A DNA stretch of 64,000 nucleotides from positions 5,986,340-6,050,339 of the forward strand of contig CM035361.1 in NCBI GenBank assembly GCA_020137815.1, read 5' to 3'. This DNA is from Hormiphora californensis. Taxonomy: Eukaryota; Ctenophora; Tentaculata; Cydippida; Pleurobrachiidae. This document shows positions 30,327 to 41,540 of the stretch, in pieces. Position numbers and translations under genes: made by a program. Under the pieces are notes generated by a model that did not search any database, had not been told where the DNA came from, and saw nothing but the letters and a program-made list of their open reading frames with translations. Every line of letters starts with the position of its first letter. Within the stretch, counting starts at the first letter, position 1.

Positions 30327-30478
30327 AATCCGTGTTTGAGGACCAGTGCTTTTGAGGACTGAGGAGCTTTTCTCGGGGAGTTTCCAGTTTTAGTTCCAGT
30401 TTCCTGCAACCCTACTACCTTCATACCCGGTCAGTTCCAGTCAACCCTTGTTCCTGATTTTGCAGACAACTAAAGTAC

Positions 30479-30703
30479 ACCCCAAACTACTATGTCCCTC
30501 ACTCGGGTTTTGTGAAATTTCCCACGGTCATAACTCCACTCCCTGATGAGATAGAGACATGAAATTTGTTTTGTACGAAGAACTCGATATGATCTCCCTA
30601 CAAAACAAATTTCAAGTCTCTATCTTATCAGGGGGTGGAGCTATGGTCGTCTAAAATCCGGTCGCGCGCAGCAAGGGACATAGTAGTTTGGGGGGACCTT
30701 TAG
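30479..30703. mobile_element. hairpin MITE in the retrotransposon leader
   Basis: CCCAAACTACTATGTCCCT at the left and AGGGACATAGTAGTTTGGG at the right, with arms pairing again in the centre (AAATTTGTTTTGTA / TACAAAACAAATTT). About 225 bp between the primer site and the gag start. Confidence 0.75.
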
Positions 30704-30861
30704 TTCCAGTTCTCCTTTGGGGACATCTCAGTTCCGGTTTCCTGTTCTTCATTCCAGGTCCCGGCGGTTCTTGAACCCAAGTTACCTCTCCTCGTGAGAG
30801 GAGGGTTCGGCGAGTTCCTTCGGGAACCTACGCCCCCCGTTCGAGCTCAGGTTTAGCTCGA

Positions 30862-31372
30862 ATGACAATTGACGAAGAAATAAATGACGTAAAATCAAGC
30901 CAAAAACCCAAGCCGAAAACTCATGACGAAAACCCCCAATTGAAAGCCGAAAACACCAGCCAAGTACTTTCAGAATTGCTAAAAACTCTTGCCGTGAACA
31001 ATGCTAAATTTCCATTTTACAAAAAAGGTGACAATTTCATTAGATTTGGTGAAAGATTTGAAGAAGTTTTCCAAATGTCCGGTATTTCAGACAAAAGAAT
31101 TAAGCCCTTGGTATTACAATATGTTGATGACACAACGTATGAAATTTTGAAAAATGTTTACATACCCAAAACAATAGAGAATAGTGTAACGGAGGTAATG
31201 GAAATATTTGTAACAGCCATGTGTAACCCCTTGTCTTCGGCTAGCCTTACAAAAAGTCAGCTGTATGATACTAAGCAGAATCAAGGAGAATCAGTAGATG
31301 ATTTTATTGCTAGGATTAGAGAAGTTGTTTCGATTTCGGGTCTGCACACTGATAAAGAAGAGGTTATGACAA
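30862..31372 (+). pseudogene. gag of retrotransposon 1, 5' part
   Basis: Opens at ATG 30,862 and runs 170 codons to the Helitron insertion point. It is Lys/Glu-rich at the start, then has a helical retrotransposon-capsid-like segment (FYKKGDNFIRFGERFEEVF ... GESVDDFIARIREVV). The frame continues by chance into the Helitron, to a stop at 31,548. The native continuation is at 33,082, in register once the Helitron is skipped. Confidence 0.8.
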
Positions 31373-33081
31373 TCATACTACTTGGAAAGGGGGTGGACTA
31401 TAGCCGCTGCATCTCGTTTCTGCCAACTAGTGTTACAACTGTACGGAACCCTCCAGCTCCGATACCCTGTTTACAAGCCATACAGCAGGGATCTCGGCTA
31501 GATTCATCTCGATTAGGCACATATTGCTTCACACTATTAGCAGATTGATCGTGATCTTATATCATGAATCTCTGATAGAAACAAACATTGTATTCTAACA
31601 AGAGTCGATACAACCTTCTCATGTGTTAGTCAGTAGGCTCCATTCAGGTCTTTAACACAGTTCTCTCCCGTACAGTGCGATTAAACAACTGATATATAAA
31701 GGGTGGGTCGGGCGAACTGATCCTAAACTGGCCAACACATGGTAACTATATATCAGTTGTTTAATCGCACTGTACGGGAGAGAACTGTGTTAAAGACCTG
31801 AATGGAGCCTACTGACTAACACATGAGAAGGTTGTATCGACTCTTGTTAGAATACAATGTTTGTTTCTATCAGAGATTCATGATATAAGATCACGATCAA
31901 TCTGCTAATAGTGTGAAACAATATGTGCCTAATCGAGATGAATCTAGCCGAGATCCCTGCTGTATGGCTTGTAAACAGGGTATCGGAGCTGGAGGGTTCC
32001 GTACAGTTGTAACACTAGTTGGCAGAAACGAGATGCAGCGGCTATAGTCCACCCCCTTTCCATTTGACATGTACCGGTGACAGTGCACGCCAAGACGGTA
32101 GCCCACCGCTCTCGTTACCATGTGTTGGCCAGTTTAGGATCAGTTCGCCCGACCCACCCTTTATATATCAGTTGTTTAATCGCACTGTACGGGAGAGAAC
32201 TGTGTTAAAGACCTGAATGGAGCCTACTGACTAACACATGAGAAGGTTGTATCGACTCTTGTTAGAATACAATGTTTGTTTCTATCAGAGATTCATGATA
32301 TAAGATCACGATCAATCTGCTAATAGTGTGAAGCAATATGTGCCTAATCGAGATGAATCTAGCCGAGATCCCTGCTGTATGGCTTGTAAACAGGGTATCG
32401 GAGCTGGAGGGTTCCGTACAGTTGTAACACTAGTTGGCAGAAACGAGATGCAGCGGCTATAGTCCACCCCCTTTCCATTTGACATGTACCGGTGACAGTG
32501 CACGCCAAGACGGTAGCCCACCGCTCTCGTTACCATGTGTTGGCCAGTTTAGGATCAGTTCGCCCGACCCACCCTTTATAAATCATACTACTTACTATTC
32601 AAATTGTCAGTGCTACATCACCTAGCAACTACACCTGCACGTGCAATTATTAGAGCAACTTAGAAACCTCACTCCCAGTTGCAGTTTTGGGTAATAAGGG
32701 AAATTCAATTCTGCACGTGCATTCTTTTACTTTTGTCCTGATGTCTAACTCTTCAACCCCAAGCGCGCTATTCGGCAACGGTCATCTGGGTCCGGAAGAT
32801 CTGCTGCTGTCAGAGAGCGTCACAGAATATAGAAATCTCCGAATCGGCTACATAGCGGCCAAGTTTTCACGTGATGAGTTTCTGGAACAGCACTGCACCT
32901 CCATGACATTGATCTCTTAAATTCGCACCTTGACATTGTCAGGAAGCCCAGAGCGTACAACAACATGAGTAGGGAGAAAGTGAGAAATAGGCTAGGAACG
33001 GATGGTGCAGGGGATGTCAGCGTTCCCTAATCCAGCTATCATTTCCCCGAAATTCGCCCGTAGGGCGAACGGGCCTACTAG
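31373..33081 (+). mobile_element. non-autonomous Helitron inserted in gag
   Basis: Starts TCATACTACTT right after A31372 and ends with hairpin TTCGCCC-GTA-GGGCGAA, CGGGCCTACTAG, before T33082. Joining A31372 to T33082 puts the gag frame back in register, which fixes both ends to the base. The last 0.5 kb (32,583-33,081) is related to the 577-bp Helitron at 17,112-17,688. The extra 1.2 kb near the 5' end is described as a separate repeat. No Rep/helicase frame. Confidence 0.85.
31384..32580. repeat. inverted plus tandem 415-bp array inside the Helitron
   Basis: 31,747-32,161 and 32,162-32,576 are direct tandem repeats of 415 bp; one base difference was noticed (A/G, 31,921 region). 31,384-31,746 is an inverted copy that spans the junction between two units. 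The array is flanked by AATCATACTACTT on both sides (31,371-31,383 and 32,581-32,593); the left one includes the two gag bases before the Helitron, so the 13-bp duplication arose after the Helitron landed. Minus-strand frames of 74 codons in each unit are identical because the units are, and have no recognised motif. Confidence 0.85.
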
Positions 33082-33578
33082 TTATGTTAATGAAAGGTTT
33101 GTCGAATACAAGAATTAAGAGAAAAGTAGCGGTAAACATGGACAAAGGTTTTGAAGAGATAGTTTTAATGTTGAGAGAATTGGTAGCAGTTGATAAAATA
33201 GTTTTTGGAGACAATGATTCCATTAATACCCCAGTGTTAACAGTAGGTAATAGTTCTGAAGAAGACAAAGTTGAACTACATAGACACAGAGGACGAGATA
33301 GATTCAGAAGTGGTGAGAATAGTAGACGTGGAAGATCTAACAGCAGAGGTAGATACAATAGATCCAATAGCAGAGGTCGATATAATAGATTTAATAGCAG
33401 AGGCAGGTTTAACAGATCGAATAGCAGAGGTCGATATGATAGTAGGAATAACAATAGAAATCGATATGATAGATCATACAGTAGAGAACGGAATAACCAA
33501 AAGTATAGGTGCTATAATTGTGGAGATAGTAGTCATTTTGCAAGAAATTGTACTAGTAGGAGGCGTAATTTAAACTAA
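33082..33578 (+). pseudogene. gag of retrotransposon 1, 3' part with zinc knuckle
   Basis: Continues gag after the Helitron. It has an Arg/Ser/Asn-rich run with repeated SNSRGRYNR-type units (about 33,300-33,480), likely nucleic-acid binding, then one CCHC zinc knuckle, CYNCGDSSHFARNC, with all four ligands at CX2CX4HX4C spacing. Stop at 33,576-33,578. Pol opens 33 bases later in another frame. Confidence 0.85.
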
Positions 33579-33610
33579 TCGCGGGCCGCGATAGAAGCAC
33601 AATTTTAAAT

Positions 33611-34942
33611 GTGCGGCCCGATAAAACGAATATGTCGAAAGTTATAGTTAATGGCTACTGTTATAAGACTTCAGCAAACTTTTTGATAGACACAGGTGCT
33701 TGTGTGAGTTTAGTTTCTACTTCTTTTGTTCAAAAATTAGGTTATGAACACAAAATTGAACCTTGTTCGAAAATTATTGCTGGTTTGGACAACAAACCTG
33801 TTCCCTGTAGAGGACAAATAAAATTAGAAATTTCAATTGCGAGAACCCTAGCTAGAGAAATATTCATAGTTTGTGATTATGTTGAAAATGAGTTTTTAAT
33901 CGGTACAGATATCATGAAATTATTGGACATGTCAATAAATTTTAGTAGAAAAACAGTTAGTACAACACATGGGAAAGTTTCATTCACAGACCAACCTTTC
34001 TTTCTTTCTAGAAGCACACGAGCCAGGTGTTACAAAACCCAAACAATCCCGGCTAACACTGCAAAATTTGTTAAATGTAAATTCCAGTCACCTAATCCAA
34101 ACAAAAATTTTGAGGTCATAATTGAGCCATTTTACAAATTTATGATTAAGAAGAATGTTTTGATTTCCCCTAGTTTGTCATACACTGCTGGTAATAAAGT
34201 CTATGTACATTGTACCAATGTTATGCCATATGATATCCCTGTATACCAAAACCAAACAATAGCTAAATTAGATCCTTTCGCCCGACCTAATAGAGGTCTT
34301 AGTAATGTTCATGCTTTAAAAAACACAAATAAAACAGGTGATAAGTGGGAGATAGATGCACGTGTGAATTTAAAACGATTGGAAAATTCCGTTTCGATTG
34401 AAGAAACTATTGAGAATGGTAAATGGGCCGATATAGAGAAATTATACCAAGAGTTAAAAGTAGATGAGATGAAGATTTCAAGTAGTGAGAGAGAACAGCT
34501 AAAGAGAATGTTGCATTTATACTCACATTGTTTTAGCCGGGACAGACATGATTTAGGAAAGTGTTCGTTTTATGAAGCTACAATAGATTTAAAACGCGAT
34601 TACGTCGAGAAATGGGTGCCTAGCAGACCAGTTAGTTATAACTTAGAAAAGCACATGGATGAAGAGTTAGAGGATATGTTAAAAGGTGACCAAATTACCC
34701 CTTGTCAATATAGTAAATGGAATTCGGCTGTATTCCTTGTTGAGAAAAGTAACAAAACAAGTTCTCAGTATAGATTTGTGCAAGATTGTAGAGCTTTAAA
34801 TTCGCAGGCCATACAAGATCAATACGAATTACCAAAAATTAACCACGTTCTAGATAAAATGAGGGATACTAAATATTTGAGTAGTTTTGACTTTACTTCC
34901 AGTTTTTGGCAGTTGCCCCTCGAAAAACGTAGTCAACCCGTC
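33611..34942 (+). pseudogene. pol of retrotransposon 1: protease and start of reverse transcriptase
   Basis: Aspartic protease at the N-terminus (FLIDTGACVSLVS, D27; FLIGTDIM near 100), a linker, then reverse transcriptase from about residue 335: WVPSRPVSYNLEKHMDEEL, NSAVFLVEKS, FVQDCRALNS, and SSFDFTSSFWQLPL with catalytic D427 (motif A). The frame is cut about residue 444 by a 253-bp MITE. The residues after that, to the stop at 34,990, are MITE sequence. Right of the MITE the expected TAF... motif of gypsy reverse transcriptases resumes, then smeared sequence follows. Motifs B and the catalytic DD pair of this copy are not readable. Confidence 0.85.
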
Positions 34943-35195
34943 CGTCATACACATTTTTATTTGGAATTTTCATTTGGAATTTTCATTTGAAAACCATCCA
35001 CGCGCATGCACGTGCAAGCTTCAAACACAAGTTAGAAGCACGGGACCTTCACTAACTTATTTGTTTTGATCCAAGGATCACTTTAGTGAAGGTCCCATGG
35101 TTCTAACTTGTGTTTGAAGCTTGCACGTGCATGCGCGTGGATGGTTTTCAAATGAAAATTCCAAGTGAAAATTCCAAATGAAAATGTGTATGACG
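34943..35195. mobile_element. palindromic MITE, CGTCATACAC family, in the RT gene
   Basis: 253 bp, CGTCATACACATTTTTATTT ... AAAATGTGTATGACG. Arms pair along almost their whole length, including GCGCATGCACGTGCAAGCTT and its inverse. It splits the reverse transcriptase frame between SQPV and the following TAF motif; CGT on either side may be the target duplication. Related copies: fragment 4,587-4,672 and, with the same ends, 45,442-45,728. Confidence 0.85.
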
Positions 35196-35204
35196 CGCGT
35201 AACC

Positions 35205-38200
35205 GCTTTTATTAAAAAAACATTCAGGTACATGTGGAAACGTAGGTTTAAAAGGGCCCCCAACTAGTTCTAGTGCCCAATTCAGTAAAATAAATACCCC
35301 AAATTTTTTTCCCAAAAATTTCCTTTTTTTCCTTGGGTTTTCTATACGAGGATTTGTCCTGGGTAGCAACAGGGTTTTCAAGATCCCCCTAACCCGGTTT
35401 AAAAATTTTTTTTTGACGATTAACTTTGGCTAACATGAAGTTTAAACCCCCAAAAAGGGACAACTTTATTTGTTAGTTCAGAAAAATTTTTTGGGCCCTA
35501 TTTTAACGGAAAAGGGATTTGTAGATGAAAAAAAAAACCCAAAAGGGATCATGAAAATTTTCGGGCCCCCAAAAAACGGAAGCAATTACAGAAATTTTTT
35601 GGTACTAAAATTTGGGAAAATAGGCATTACCCCCAATTTAGGAAAAAAATTTACTAGGCCCTTTATGAATGCTAGAAAAAAAAACAAACCATTTGAAGGG
35701 TTTTAATTGAGTGTCAAAAACCCTTTTGAAAATTAAAACCCAGCCTTTTTTTCCCTTTCAACCCTTGCCACCCCTGTTTTGGGAATAGTAAATTTTAAAT
35801 TGTCAGCATAGATTTTTCAACAGGGGGTTTAAGGTGCTTGCTACAGAAAATTTCAAAAATGGGAAAACGCCCGTATAATTGTTTTTGGGAGTAGATCTTT
35901 TTAAAAACCCCCCAAAAAAATAGGGTTTGCACAAAATTTGGGAAATTTTTTTGGGGACTACTTTTGGTTTGCCCTTAGGGCACTGGAAAATGATCTAAAA
36001 TTCGCCCCCAAAATTTTAATATTGAAACGTTTGCAAAGCTTTGTTATTTTTTGCCCGTTTTTTCAGAAAGGAACTTTTTTTTTATGCAAAAAACAACTTG
36101 TTTTGTTTTGGGCATCTTTTTAATTTGGTAATCAAACAGGGGGGTTTTTGGTACTTCGTCCGAGATTGCATGCCCGATTTCTTAGCCGTTGGTTTAGGGA
36201 AATCAAGACGAAAGGGTCAGGTACACAAACTGTAAAATTTACCAGAGTTTTGACCCCAAAAATTTAGTGCCATAAAATGTGAACAAACTGAAATAGTAAA
36301 AATTAATGAAAAAAAACTAGAGACAAAAAGGATTCTAATCTAAAGGGCGAGTGGGGAAAGGGGTTTTTTTTGAAGGTGGCGAGAAGCAAAAAAAATTTTT
36401 AGTTCGGAGGGGGCCTACTAAAACTTTGCATTATTAAAAAAATTTTGATTTTTTAAAAATTTAAAAAATTTGATGTTATCTATAAAAAAGGGGTTTGATC
36501 CAAGAACTAAAAAAATTTTTTAAGGGTTTCAATAGTTGCCCCGACCCCCTTTTTGGAAGGGAGTGGGGGTTAACTGTCACAGAAATTTTAGGGGTGTCAA
36601 TTTGGGTCGAAAATCCCTATCTGAATTTTAAAGAAACACTTTCTAAAATTTATAAGGGGGGAAGTTAAGTTATTTACGGTTTAGCGTCTTATTTTTTGGC
36701 CTTTAACTAAGCAACCTAAGGCATTTTCTTGAGCCCCCCAAAAACCTTTGGGTTTTATACGGGAATTCAATCAAAATTTTTCCAGCCAATTTAACCCCAA
36801 GCAAAACCCCACGCCTAGAGGGAATATTGCTTTACTATTTATGTCGATTCACACAAATTTACACTTTTGCCTTTGCCCGTAAAAATTACTGGAACACAAG
36901 CCACAATAAGTGCTTTAGGGAAAAATTTGGGTTTTTTAAAAATTTTGGGTTTTTTCCTGTTCTATTACCCAACGATTTGGGGTTTTACAGGATTTACGTC
37001 GGAATTAGGGAAAAGCAAATTTTAAAAAACCCTTTGATATAAAGGATTTCAAAACAACTCCCAAATTTTCACAGGAAAGGCCAAAGGCCGAAAGCCCCCC
37101 CAAAAAAAAAAGATAAATCAGTTTTTTTTAGATCCATTTAAAGGGGAAAATGAGGGGGGAAAAATTACGATTTTTATTTTAAAAATTTTTGGGGTTTTTT
37201 AGTTAAAATTTAATCTTTTTTGTGCTCGAACAAAAATTCCCCAAAATTTTTCTTAGATTTGGAACTGATCTTCCCAATCCCTAGTGATTTGTATGTAGAA
37301 AATGACACCCGTATAGAAAAATTCGGGGAATGAGCCAGGAGAATAAAAAAACCCAACATGGTACCAGTAATGGGAAAAAATTTCCCAATTATTTAAAGGG
37401 AATCCCCAAAACCATGTTAAACACCCAAAAGGGTAGATAAATTTTGTTCAGAAACGAAAAAAAAGTTAAAGGTCCTTTTTTTGAAGCTGGCGATTTAGTT
37501 ATGTATAAAATAAAAGGGCCCAAAAAAACAAAAATATTCGGTGCGCGGGAAAAAGGTCCCACAAGATAGTTAAAAAATTTGGAATGACGGAATTAATAAT
37601 TGAATTAGAGAAAAGGGAAAAAAAAATTTGTTAGCTTTTAAAAAATTAAAAAAAGTACAATCCAAAAATACCATCACTCCCAAAACGGGCGCAAACAGAA
37701 AGACACATTTAAATTTAACGTTTACCAAACAAAAATTGTTGACATTTTTACCCCCTAGCCAAAAGAAACCCGTTTAGCACCCCCAGCCCCCCAAAAAATA
37801 GAAAATTTAAGACCGAACTCAACCATAAATCAGAAGGTGAAAAAAAACCTGGCCCAGCTTTCCCCCTATTTTCCCCGTTCAATGGGGGGTTTGTCGAGAT
37901 GGGTTTAACTTTTCAGGGGAATGGGGGGAGGACAACAGAGTTTTTGGGTTCTATTTGACCGAATGAAGTGTGACAATACAGTAAAGGGGGAATAGAAATG
38001 GGAGGAAAAACTAGTGGTGGGAAAGGAAGCGGGAAAGCCCGTAGTGGGGGCGGAATAAAGGGTTTCCGCGGAGTGGGAGACCCGAGTAGGGTGGCGGTGC
38101 TGGTGTGGAAAGGGTGTGGAAAGTTGGGGGGGTGGGTTTTTGGGGTGGGGGGGGTAATGGTGGGGAACGGATGATGGGGGGTACTTTTTCGGGGTCCCTG

Positions 38201-41137
38201 GTGGTACTGGTGTTTACTGGTCCCTGATGAGGGGGTTAGTACTGGGATAATCGGGGGGAACTGGCGGAGTAGGTGCCCAATCGGGGCCTTTTTTTGGGGG
38301 AAAAAGGCCCGGGTTTTTTGGAAAACCCTAAGGTGCCTAGGAAGAACCGGTTGCAACCGAGGAGGGGGGAAAAAGCGTAAAGGGGCGGCCAAACTTGGCA
38401 AAAAGGAACGGGTTTGGGGTTTCCAAAGTGCAGCTAGGGAACAGGCGGGGTTCTAGCTCAGCCGGATTTTCCTGGGGGGGGGTAAGAGGGCCTGGTGGGG
38501 CCCCTAATCTAAAAAGGGCCTCTTTTTGGGAAAACCCCCAAAAAGTAGTGGGTGAAAATTTGGAAACAGGGGGGTTTTTCCCCTTTTCTTGAAGGGGGTG
38601 GTCCTGGTATCACCCAAGTGAGGTTTTCCTACGCCATGCAGGCTTTTATCCCCTGGTAAAGAAAGGGCGGGGTTTTGGGTTTGGCCCCCTAAGTAGGGCG
38701 GGGGGTTTTTGGGAGGATTGGGATTGGGGGGAGGGAAATCTATTGAATTTTTGTCAAAATAGGTTTGGCCCTCATTTTTTGGGGGGAAAAGCAAATTTCC
38801 CTTCCCTGAATGGTAGCTAGGGACCCCCTAAAACACCAAAAAAAAATTTTACACCCCCCTTAACCGTTGGGGGGAGGTCTTTTTCCGGGCCCCCCCTTTT
38901 TAATAAAAAGTGTAACTACCCTTAGGAAAGGAGTAGAGAAAAAATTAAGGGCCCCCAAAAAGGTTCAGCGCCCTTCGCAAGTGGGGGTAGGTCCCGGAAA
39001 TTTAAGTCTTATTTTCATCGGGAAATTTAGATAATTGGTTTAATTTAAAGTTTTGCACATGCCTTTTGGGGGGCCCAGGCTATAGCCATGTTAGGAACGG
39101 GTAGAGACAAAATAAAGGGGGAAATTTAAAATAACCCGCTCCTCGAATTAGTGGGGGTAGGTCCCTTGAAATTAAGTTCTATCTCATCGGGTTTAATTAG
39201 AAAATTTGGATAATAGGTTTGAAACAAAACCGTTTTTTGGGTTATAGGGTTTTAAAACACTTGGGGAAGGGTTTAGAGATTTTCCTGGTGCCTTTTTGTT
39301 CAGAGAAAATTTTAATCTAAGAGTTGGGGAAAAATTTGGGCCCCACCCTTTTCCCGTTTTGGCGTTATTTGCGGTCAAAAAACGTAAAAATCAGCCGAAA
39401 ACCCCAAAAAAAATGGGGGAAAAATTGGCCCAAAAAATCCCAAAAAAAATTGAGTAAATTGGCCTATTTTTGACCGCAAATAACCCCAAAAAACGGGGGT
39501 TAAGAGATGGGGCCCAAATTTTTTTAAACAAACTTTTAGTTTTTAAAAATTTTTTTCTGAAAAAAATGGCCCCAAAGTGAAAAGTCTCAAAAAACCTTTC
39601 CCAAAAAGGGCTATGGGCCTATACCAAAAAAGGGTTTTGTCCCAAACCTAATTACCCAATTTTTAAATTTAAAACCAAAATGAGATAGGGGCCCTTAAAT
39701 TTCACACTTTACCCCCACTAATTCGGGGAAACGCGATTTTTTTAAAATTCCCCGGGATTTGGTCTTACCCTTTCCCCCTAACATGGTATAGCCATAGGGC
39801 CCCTCAAACGGCATTTTGCTTTATTTAATTTACCCAAATTTTATTAAAAACCGGGATGAGTTTAGGGGGACTTAATTCCGGCCCCTTCCCCCCACAAATG
39901 CGGGGGACGTTTGAACTTTTTGGGGGCCCTTTAATTTTTGTCCTATCCTCTTTCCTAAGGTTATTTAAACACTTTTATTAAAAAGGGCGGGGCCCCCGGA
40001 AAATTGACCCCCCCCCAAGAGTGGGGCTGTTAAATTTTTTTTGGTGTTCGGGGCCCCTAGCTCCCATTCAGTGAAGGAATTAGCTTCCCCCCCAAAAAAA
40101 TGAGGTCACAGCAAAAACCCAAATTTTAAAGTACTGGATTTGGGGGCTCCCCAGGGCCATGGGCTTTGGGGGTTTAAAGAGTACGGAGAGTGCCGGGTTT
40201 TTTTGGGAAAGTCATCCAAAATTTGGGTTTGGAGGGAGGGACGTTTATTTGGGGGGGATTCGTTTGCTTTTTCCCCCGGGGAAAGAAGTTTTTGATATTT
40301 TTTTTCCCTCCTAGTTTAAAAAAAAATGAGGGAAAAAACCTGTCAAAAAAAAAACAGCCGTAAAAAAATTGTTTTTAAAAGGGGGCCAAAAAAACCCAAA
40401 ATTTTTATTTAATTTTTTTGAACACTCCCATCGTACAAGCAGGTATTAGAGTCCCAAAAAAAACGGACCACCCCCCCCACCCGCCCAATGTGACCCCAAG
40501 GGGGAGCCCCTTAATTTGGGGGCCATTTGGGGGCCCTTTTTTTAAAACCGCGCTTGTACCCCCTTTTGAAATGCAAACCCAATATGACCTCTTTTAAAAA
40601 TTTAAAATTTTGGGAAAAATTTAGCCTTGTGTTTCAGGTGGGGGACATAAGGTTTTTGTCTTGAATTCTGGTAATTTTCTCCTATTTTTGATGGCTTAAA
40701 ATAATTTAAACGAAAAAGATTAAAAATTAATAAAACAAAGGTGTTTTACCCAAAAATTTTATATGGGGGAGAGGATCAAAATTTTAGCTTTTTCAAGGAA
40801 AAAAAAGGGGTTTAAAAGGGGCCCCCAAAAAAGGGCCCCCCCAACTTGGGGGGCCCCCTGGGCCAGGGGCCCTGTGTGGGGGTTTTGTATCTATTTTTTG
40901 GGGGAAACCCCCAATGGCAGTTTTGTTACGTTGGAGGGGGTTTCAAAATAAAAAAATTTTAAAATTTTGGGTTTTTTGGCCCCTTTAAAGCAAAAATAGA
41001 CCAAAAAATTTTCCCGAAACCCAAAAATGCCCGAATTTAAAAGCCAGTTAACCTAAAGCCAAAAATTAAATGTATAAACAACGTTTTAAATGAGGGGAAA
41101 AAATTCGGTTTCCCCTCTTTTTTCTTTGTGGAGGGTT
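35205..41137 (+). other. smeared sequence block 2a: rest of pol of retrotransposon 1
   Basis: Homopolymer-rich, neighbour-base-smeared sequence. Traces of pol remain: the integrase C-terminal motif (GPFFEAGDLV-like) at about 37,475-37,500, in the right order and strand. Nothing downstream to 38,900 could be identified. All open frames reported by translation here (for example 37,913-38,401 minus and 38,395-38,592 plus) are low-complexity and should not be used. Confidence 0.7.
38909..39985. mobile_element. smeared foldback element
   Basis: Left AATAAAAAGTGTAACTACCC ... GGAAAGGAG is the inverse of right CTCCTTTCCTAAGGTTATTT ... TTTTATT, and inner words (GTGGGGGTAGGTCCC, TTAATTAGAAAATTTGG) resemble the arms of the piggyBac-like foldback family. 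Base-level detail is unreliable. Confidence 0.5.
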
Positions 41138-41540
41138 TGTTGTATGTTCACATTTGGGTCTTTCTGTCTGTATTTCCCTTCATCTATTTGTGGTAGGGGT
41201 AGTGCTCAGTATTTTCCCCCTAAGAAAACAAATGATCACTGACATAAATCCCCAAAACCAAAAAACATGAGGGGCCGTGACGTGGGGTGGGTTTATTGGG
41301 GGGGAAGTGGCGATTTGCGGGGGTTTTGGGGAAAGGGTATTTTATTGAGTTTGACGATTTTGGTTTGTCAAAGGAAATGAGCACGGGGAACGATGGATGC
41401 CCGTAGAGGGAACTATAAAAGAAAAACAAGCTTTCTCTTTTCATTTTTTCCCGTTTATATATTCCTTTTTATATTCTCTTTCCCCCCAAAACCCTTACCG
41501 AGAGTCGTTACGTGTTTCACCCTATACGCGGTTATTTTCC
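41138..41540 (+). repeat. 3' LTR of retrotransposon 1 (smeared)
   Basis: Follows the 5' LTR from TGTTGTATGTTCACA to GTTATTTTC with single-base smears. Well-kept words are ATTCTCTTTCCC, CCGAGAGTCGTTACGTGTTTC and CCTATACGCGGTTA. A purine stretch (GTGGAGGG) stands just before it, as a polypurine tract would. Confidence 0.75.

Larger units (their letters stand above)
29922..41540 (+). mobile_element. Ty3/gypsy-type LTR retrotransposon 1 with nested insertions
   Basis: 5' LTR 29,922-30,307, primer binding site, gag (split), protease and reverse transcriptase, then a smeared region with traces of the rest of pol, and a smeared 3' LTR at 41,138-41,540. GAGT before the 5' LTR (29,918-29,921) and GAGG, read through the smear, after the 3' LTR make a four-base target duplication. 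Thrombospondin-repeat sequence lies on both sides. Nested inside: a hairpin MITE (30,479-30,703), a Helitron (31,373-33,081), a MITE (34,943-35,195) and probably a foldback element (38,909-39,985). No envelope gene was recognised. The zinc-knuckle gag and protease-RT order are of Ty3/gypsy type. The copy is inactive. Confidence 0.85.

Noticed and set aside
31897-32536. Two identical 74-residue minus-strand proteins
   Set aside because: They are identical only because the 415-bp unit is repeated; the matching tail in the plus frame at 31,392-31,548 is the inverted copy.
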